Shown here: positions 6,345 to 9,687 of the stretch, in pieces | Layout: each line of letters begins with the position of its first letter | Numbering within the stretch: position 1 is the first letter of the stretch | Source: an uncultured bacterium | GTDB taxonomy: Bacteria > Cyanobacteriota > Vampirovibrionia > Gastranaerophilales > Gastranaerophilaceae | Assembly: GCA_900553845.1 (NCBI GenBank) | Contig: USEW01000069.1 | Location: forward strand, 1-9,687 | Reading direction: 5' to 3' | DNA length: 9,687 bases | Notes under the pieces: model-generated | The model's database searches: none | What the model was told of the DNA's origin: nothing | The model's input: only the letters and a program-made list of their open reading frames with translations | Translations under genes and position numbers: made by a program

Positions 6345-7454
6345 ATGGATAGCAATGTAATAAAAAAATATGCAGATGTACTTGTTAAATACTGTGTAAA
6401 TGTTCAAAAAGATGATTTAGTTATAATTCGTGCAACAAGCAACGAAGCAACACCTATTGTTAAGGAAGTATATAAAATCGTTCTTGAACTTGGTGCAAAT
6501 CCTATAGTTAAAGTTGCTGTTGACGGGCTTAATGAAATATATTTTAAATATGCAAATGATAAACAGCTTGAATATATAGATCCTATGACAGAGTTGGAAT
6601 ATAAAAAGGCTGATAAAATGATATCAATAGGTGCGCCCAAAAATTTAAAAGAAATGGCACGAGCTAATCATAACAAAATGGCAAAGCGTTCAAAAGCAAC
6701 GAAAGATTTGTCAAATTTGCTGCTTAAACGTTCTCAAGAAGGAACATTAAGCTGGGTTATAGCTGATTATCCAACAAATGCACTTGCTCAGGAAGCTAGT
6801 ATGTCATTAGATGGTTATAGTGAGTTTCTTATAAATTCTTGCCATTTAAATGTTGAAGACCCTGTAAAAAAATGGGAAGAAATTGGTAAAACACAACAAA
6901 AATTCGTTGACTACTTAAATAAAGATAAATCAACAATAAGGCTTGTTGGTGAAAAAACAGATATAACTTTTTCAATAAAAGGTCGTAAATGGATAAATTG
7001 TTGCGGATTAAACAACTTTCCTGATGGAGAAATATTTACATCTCCTGTTGAAGATTCAGCAAACGGTACTGTTTTCTTTGATTTTCCTCAAATATATCGA
7101 GGAGTTGAGGCAAAAAATATACTTCTTACATTCGACAATGGTAAAGTTACGTCAATAAAAGCTGACCACAATGAAGAATATGTTAAAAAAATGCTTAATA
7201 TGGATGAAGGTTCAAGTTTTGTTGGTGAAGTTGCTATAGGCACAAATGATATGATTCAGGATATTACAGGCAACATACTTTTTGATGAAAAAATAGGCGG
7301 ATCAATCCATATAGCATTGGGAGCTTCTTATCCTGAAACCGGAGGTAAAAATGAATCCGGATTGCATTGGGATATGATAAAAAATATGAAAAATGGCGGC
7401 AAAATCTATATTGACGATGAACTTATCTATGAAAACGGCAAGTTTATAATATAA
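6345..7454 (+). CDS. M29-family metallo-aminopeptidase (AmpS/AmpT/PepS type)
   Basis: A 369-residue cytosolic aminopeptidase that removes N-terminal residues from peptides using a two-metal centre. The M29 metal-binding pattern is complete: E229 in NNFPDGEIFTSP, E295 in VGEVAIGTN, H322 and Y329 in SIHIALGASYPE, and H341 and D343 in SGLHWDMI. The interval between H322 and H341 is shorter than I recall for Thermus AmpT, suggesting a trimmed loop. The N-terminal domain starts YADVLVKYCVNVQKDDLVII, typical of the family. AGGAG overlapping the lpxA stop gives the SD, 10 bases before the ATG, so it is probably the last gene of the lpx operon. A role in lipid A is not implied by its chemistry; cotranscription may simply be with housekeeping functions. 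Its stop codon lies inside repeat copy 1. Confidence 0.9.
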   Translation: MDSNVIKKYADVLVKYCVNVQKDDLVIIRATSNEATPIVKEVYKIVLELGANPIVKVAVDGLNEIYFKYANDKQLEYIDPMTELEYKKADKMISIGAPKNLKEMARANHNKMAKRSKATKDLSNLLLKRSQEGTLSWVIADYPTNALAQEASMSLDGYSEFLINSCHLNVEDPVKKWEEIGKTQQKFVDYLNKDKSTIRLVGEKTDITFSIKGRKWINCCGLNNFPDGEIFTSPVEDSANGTVFFDFPQIYRGVEAKNILLTFDNGKVTSIKADHNEEYVKKMLNMDEGSSFVGEVAIGTNDMIQDITGNILFDEKIGGSIHIALGASYPETGGKNESGLHWDMIKNMKNGGKIYIDDELIYENGKFII

Positions 7455-7488
7455 GAAAGTATGTGGGGGGTTAGCCCGTTATTTAAAA
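7451..7488 (+). repeat. short intergenic repeat, copy 1 (partial)
   Basis: Matches the core of copies 2 and 3 at 35 of 38 positions against 7760-7797 (ATAAGAAAG...ATG...GTTAGCCCGTTATTTAAAA). It contains the last two bases of the peptidase stop codon region, so the repeat begins exactly where coding ends. The GGGC-GTTA-GCCC mini-hairpin is weakened by a C to G change. Confidence 0.75.
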
Positions 7489-7552
7489 GGATGAAAAATA
7501 AGAAAGTAAAAGTGAATACAACAATTACAACCCATATGCAGCTGCGAACAAT

Positions 7553-7705
7553 TATCACTTGACGTAACATCGTCAAGCAGCCGTCTGTTTGAGCACGAAG
7601 TGCGAGTTAAGGCTGCTTGGGTTGAGTTTAGTGAGAATGTGAGCAGCAAATCGGGTTGCGGTTTTGGTTACTTTTTTCACAAAAAGTAACCCTGTCCGGA
7701 GGACA
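7553..7705 (+). other. GC-richer structured intergenic element with alternative hairpins
   Basis: This stretch is visibly less AT-rich than its flanks and made of inverted repeats. CTTGACG/CGTCAAG (7558-7564 with 7571-7577); CAAGCAGCC/GGCTGCTTG (7574-7582 with 7611-7619), which encloses GCAC-GAA-GTGC (7593-7603); GGTTACTTTTT/AAAAAGTAACC (7666-7691); and TGTCC-GGA-GGACA (7693-7705). The first two hairpins share CAAG at 7574-7577 and cannot both form. No ORF, no T-tract and no gene after the GGAGG at 7698-7702. The combination TTTGAGC-GCGAGTT-GGCTGC followed by TTTTGGTTACTTTT...AAAGTAACC resembles a short intergenic element I recall from many unrelated bacteria, including Proteobacteria; this is memory, not a search. 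It may be a mobile miniature element or a structured RNA. Confidence 0.6.
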
Positions 7706-7733
7706 TTAAATTAAAAAAATTAAGAATAAAATA

Positions 7734-7798
7734 AAAAGTCAACCCACGTTGGTGAAAGAATAAGAAAGGATGAGGGGCGTTAGCCCGTTATTTAAAAC
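7734..7798 (+). repeat. short intergenic repeat, copy 2
   Basis: A 65-base unit identical to copy 3 at 60 of 65 positions, 122 bases apart. It carries CCACGTTGGTGAAAGAATAAG, an in-frame ATG (7770) and a small hairpin GGGC-GTTA-GCCC followed by GTTATTTAAAAC. The box ACGTTGGTGAAAG also occurs at 2959-2971. Confidence 0.85.
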
Positions 7799-7855
7799 TA
7801 AAACAAAGAATTTGAAGAAAAATAGAATAATTGGACTTCAACGCAAAAACAAAAC

Positions 7856-7920
7856 AAAAATCAAACCACGTTAGTGAAGGAATAAGAAAGGATGAGGGGC
7901 GTTAGCCTGTTATTTAAAAC
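7856..7920 (+). repeat. short intergenic repeat, copy 3, abutting hisS
   Basis: The third copy ends at the base before the hisS ATG. A C to T change in the hairpin arm (GCCC to GCCT) keeps pairing as G-U only in a plus-strand RNA. Its ATG at 7892 opens a 10-codon ORF (MRGVSLLFKT) whose TGA overlaps the hisS start as ATGA. Confidence 0.85.
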
Positions 7921-9156
7921 ATGAAAAAAATACAAGCACAAAAAGGTACAAAAGATATATTGCCATCAGAAATTGTAAACTGGCAATTTATGGAAAATGC
8001 TGCAATAAATACATTTAATAATGCCAATTATCAAGAAATAAGAACACCAATATTTGAAGCAACAGAGCTTTTTTCAAGAGGTGTAGGCGATTCAACAGAT
8101 ATTGTGAATAAAGAAATGTATACTTTTGAAAAAAGCGACAGAAGCTTGACACTTCGTCCTGAAGGCACAGCATCAGTTGTAAGAGCATATATAGAACATG
8201 GCTTTTTTCGTATGCCAAGCCCGCAAAAATTCTGGTATAAAGGCCCTATGTTTCGTTATGAACGCCCACAAGCAGGCAGACAAAGACAGTTTCATCAAGT
8301 TGGTGTTGAATTTTTTGGTGAAGCAAACCCAACAGCTGATGCTGAAGTTATACTTAGTGCTTGTAATTTTTTAAATAATTTAGGTCTTAATGATTTAACT
8401 GTAGAAATAAATTCACTAGGTTGTGAAAAGTGTCGAAGTGATTTTAGAGAAAATTTAAAAAAAATTCTTTCAAATAAACTTGAAAACTTGTGTGAAGATT
8501 GCAAAATGAGATATGAAAAAAATCCTCTTCGAATTCTTGATTGCAAAAATGAATCTTGTTTAAAAGAACTTGCTTCAAGCGATATTGAGAATTTTATCCA
8601 AAGTGATTTTATATGCGAAGAATGCAATGAACATTATGCAACATTAAAAAAATATTTAAACGAACTTAATATTAAATATATTGAAAATAAAAAGCTTGTT
8701 CGGGGGCTTGATTATTATAACCGTACAGTTTTTGAAATAAAATCTACAAATTTAGGTTCTCAAAATGCCGTTTGTGGAGGCGGAAGGTACGACAATCTTG
8801 TTGAGACACTAGGCGGTCCAAAAACACCTGCTGTGGGGTTTGCTATGGGTCTTGAAAGATTAAACTTATTAATTAATCAAAAAAAGCAACCTAAACTAGA
8901 TTATTTTGTTATTTCGACAAATTCAATTGAAGCTTTAAAACTTGTTAGTGAAATACGCAAACATAATAAATCTGCTGATTTTGATTATAGCAACAAAAAA
9001 TTCACTAAACAGTTTGAAAAAGCAGCAAAAACTGCAAATTTTGCTTTGATTCTAGGTGAAGATGAGATAAATAATAATACAATAAGCATTAAAGACTTAA
9101 GCACATCAAATCAAAATAGAATGGAGTTTAGTGAATTTTTAAAATCGTTAAAATAG
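7921..9156 (+). CDS. hisS: histidyl-tRNA synthetase HisRS
   Basis: Charges tRNA-His with histidine using ATP. A class II synthetase of 411 residues, the normal length. It opens QAQKGTKDILPSE; motif 1 region NYQEIRTPIFEATELF (36-51); TLRPEGTA (77-84); motif 2 FRYERPQAGRQRQFHQVGVE (111-130); histidine signature RGLDYYNRTVFE (261-272); motif 3 AVGFAMGLERL (304-314); and a C-terminal anticodon-binding domain (about 325-411). The insertion domain holds four Cys pairs (C168/C171, C191/C194, C208/C213, C232/C235), which may bind metal. There is no SD within 15 bases of the ATG: the start directly follows repeat copy 3, so initiation may rely on coupling to the mini-ORF ending in ATGA or on an unusual leader. 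It converges on the next gene with only a 2-base gap and no visible terminator. Confidence 0.95.
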   Translation: MKKIQAQKGTKDILPSEIVNWQFMENAAINTFNNANYQEIRTPIFEATELFSRGVGDSTDIVNKEMYTFEKSDRSLTLRPEGTASVVRAYIEHGFFRMPSPQKFWYKGPMFRYERPQAGRQRQFHQVGVEFFGEANPTADAEVILSACNFLNNLGLNDLTVEINSLGCEKCRSDFRENLKKILSNKLENLCEDCKMRYEKNPLRILDCKNESCLKELASSDIENFIQSDFICEECNEHYATLKKYLNELNIKYIENKKLVRGLDYYNRTVFEIKSTNLGSQNAVCGGGRYDNLVETLGGPKTPAVGFAMGLERLNLLINQKKQPKLDYFVISTNSIEALKLVSEIRKHNKSADFDYSNKKFTKQFEKAAKTANFALILGEDEINNNTISIKDLSTSNQNRMEFSEFLKSLK

Positions 9157-9158
9157 TC

Positions 9159-9446
9159 CTATGCAACTAGATTAAGTTTTTTACCTGCAACTCCTGTTTC
9201 ACGGCCCATTTGTCCAGTAACAGTTACACCCCCTTCAACACCGTTTGCACCTGCAAAAGATAAACCTGATGTTTGCTGATTCAACATTGGGCTAGTTTGA
9301 GAGGCACCTTCAAATCCAGCAGTTCCTAGAGCTTTTGGTTTTACTGTATTAATACCAGAATTCTGACCTTGAACTTTAGGCTGAATACCTTGCACTGCTT
9401 GCTGTTGAAAAAGGTTTTGTTGGAAAGGATTTATATTTAAACCCAC
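9159..9446 (-). CDS. small Q/G-rich low-complexity protein (hypothetical)
   Basis: A 95-residue protein without a recognised domain, signal peptide or membrane segment. The N-terminal third is Gln-rich (NPFQQNLFQQQAVQGIQPK), the rest Gly/Ser/Thr/Val-rich (GLSFAGANGVEGGVTVTGQMGRETGVAG). The start is a GTG at 9446, chosen because AAAGGAG lies 7 bases upstream. A promoter with TATAAT and the TGTAAA motif stands upstream, so this is a real transcription unit despite its composition. The composition predicts an unstructured or surface-adhering protein. A hydrophobic-Ser-Phe-(Ala)-Gly patch, LSFAG, loosely recalls VSFGS near residue 45 of the kinase-like protein. It is convergent with hisS. Confidence 0.7.
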   Translation of the reverse strand: MGLNINPFQQNLFQQQAVQGIQPKVQGQNSGINTVKPKALGTAGFEGASQTSPMLNQQTSGLSFAGANGVEGGVTVTGQMGRETGVAGKKLNLVA

Positions 9447-9470
9447 AATTTTTCTCCTTTAGTCTTTACA

Positions 9471-9536
9471 ATTATATAAAAAACAAAACATAAAAAAATT
9501 TGCTAATTTTAAATAATATTTTTACAAAAATTTACA
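9471..9536 (-). promoter_or_regulatory. promoter with TGTAAA direct repeat (copy D)
   Basis: On the minus strand, TGTAAATTTTTGTAAAAAT (9518-9536) is followed 41 bases later by TATAAT (9471-9476), then a short leader and AAAGGAG before the GTG at 9446. No clear -35 is present. Confidence 0.6.
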
Positions 9537-9569
9537 TTAAAATAAATAACCTAACATATCTTAAAATTA

Positions 9570-9687
9570 TTATAAAAAACAATCAAAACAGTAATCGTTT
9601 TTTGGACACAATTCTATAATATCTGCTAAATCAATAAAGCATAAACTATCTAAACCAAGTTCGTCTGATAACTGATTTATGTCTTTA
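9570..9687 (-). CDS. C-terminal fragment, possibly amidophosphoribosyltransferase (PurF)
   Basis: The gene enters from the right edge, reading frame from 9686, with 38 residues visible before the TAA. The tail LGLDSLCFIDLADIIELCP...YCFDCFL resembles the end of PurF (GADSLGYLS...L ... CxxCF), the first enzyme of purine synthesis. It stops right after CFL, where PurF proteins usually continue with TGKYP or similar, so it may be a shortened form. GLDSL also resembles the phosphopantetheine site of an acyl carrier protein, but the CxxCF ending does not fit that family. The codon use and base composition match the neighbours. Confidence 0.45.
   Translation of the reverse strand, partial: KDINQLSDELGLDSLCFIDLADIIELCPKNDYCFDCFL

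Noticed and set aside
7461..7562. 33-codon ORF opened by repeat copy 1
   Set aside because: Basic, low-complexity reading with no SD, running into the structured element; most likely incidental.
7666..7691. Terminator for the lpx operon
   Set aside because: The stem is perfect, but no T-tract follows on either strand.
7770..7874. 34-codon ORF opened by repeat copy 2
   Set aside because: It mostly reads A-rich spacer as Lys/Asn/Thr and ends inside copy 3; no proper SD.
7451..7920. CRISPR array
   Set aside because: Only three imperfect copies with unequal spacing (about 309 and 122 bases), with a hairpin core unlike CRISPR repeats and no cas genes.
8295..8627. 110-codon minus-strand ORF inside hisS
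   Set aside because: It is a shadow of the HisRS insertion domain; hisS is unambiguous on the plus strand.
1..9687. tRNA or rRNA genes
   Set aside because: No cloverleaf pattern with GTTCRA-type arm and no rRNA signature was found in the intergenic regions.

Overview
This AT-rich window looks chromosomal and comes from an uncultured-type bacterium with a Gram-negative envelope. Its core is a lipid A operon in the order lpxD-lpxC-fabZ-lpxA with separate lpxC and fabZ genes, strong Shine-Dalgarno (SD) sites and TATAAT-like -10 boxes. The unfused lpxC/fabZ and the normal SD sites argue against Bacteroidetes, where the two genes are usually fused. The base composition, the gene order and two low-complexity lineage-type proteins fit the non-photosynthetic cyanobacterial relatives (Melainabacteria/Gastranaerophilales). 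That placement is recollection and inference, not a search result.

Layout. 1-872 (minus): a secreted SH3-like protein followed by a 44-residue single-helix membrane ORF. 873-1271 has no protein gene, but it holds a promoter, two terminator-type hairpins, a candidate small RNA, a 20-bp palindrome and a 10-bp GC-rich hairpin. 1272-2887 (minus): a protein-kinase-like gene now split into two reading frames by a one-base shift at an A5 run; the two apparent ORFs are the N- and C-terminal parts of one roughly 538-residue protein. 2888-3127: divergent promoter region. 3128-7454 (plus): lpxD, lpxC, fabZ, lpxA and an M29 aminopeptidase, tightly packed. 7455-7920: a gene-free stretch with three copies of a short repeat and one GC-richer structured element. 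7921-9156 (plus): hisS. 9159-9446 (minus): a small Q/G-rich protein of unknown function. 9570-9687 (minus): the C-terminal end of a gene that enters from the right, resembling PurF.

How the genes fit together: LpxA (O-acylation of UDP-GlcNAc), LpxC (deacetylation) and LpxD (N-acylation) carry out the first three Raetz-pathway steps. FabZ feeds the same hydroxyacyl-ACP pool into membrane phospholipid synthesis. The M29 peptidase rides on the same transcript; its link to lipid A is unclear.

The most interesting signals are: (1) the split kinase; (2) a direct-repeat motif, TGTAAA-N4-TGTAAA (10-bp period), upstream of four minus-strand transcription units and in modified form before lpxD; (3) a candidate small RNA of about 80 nt with its own promoter motif and terminator; (4) a structured intergenic element with mutually exclusive hairpins, flanked by repeats that run exactly to the stop codon of one gene and the start codon of hisS.
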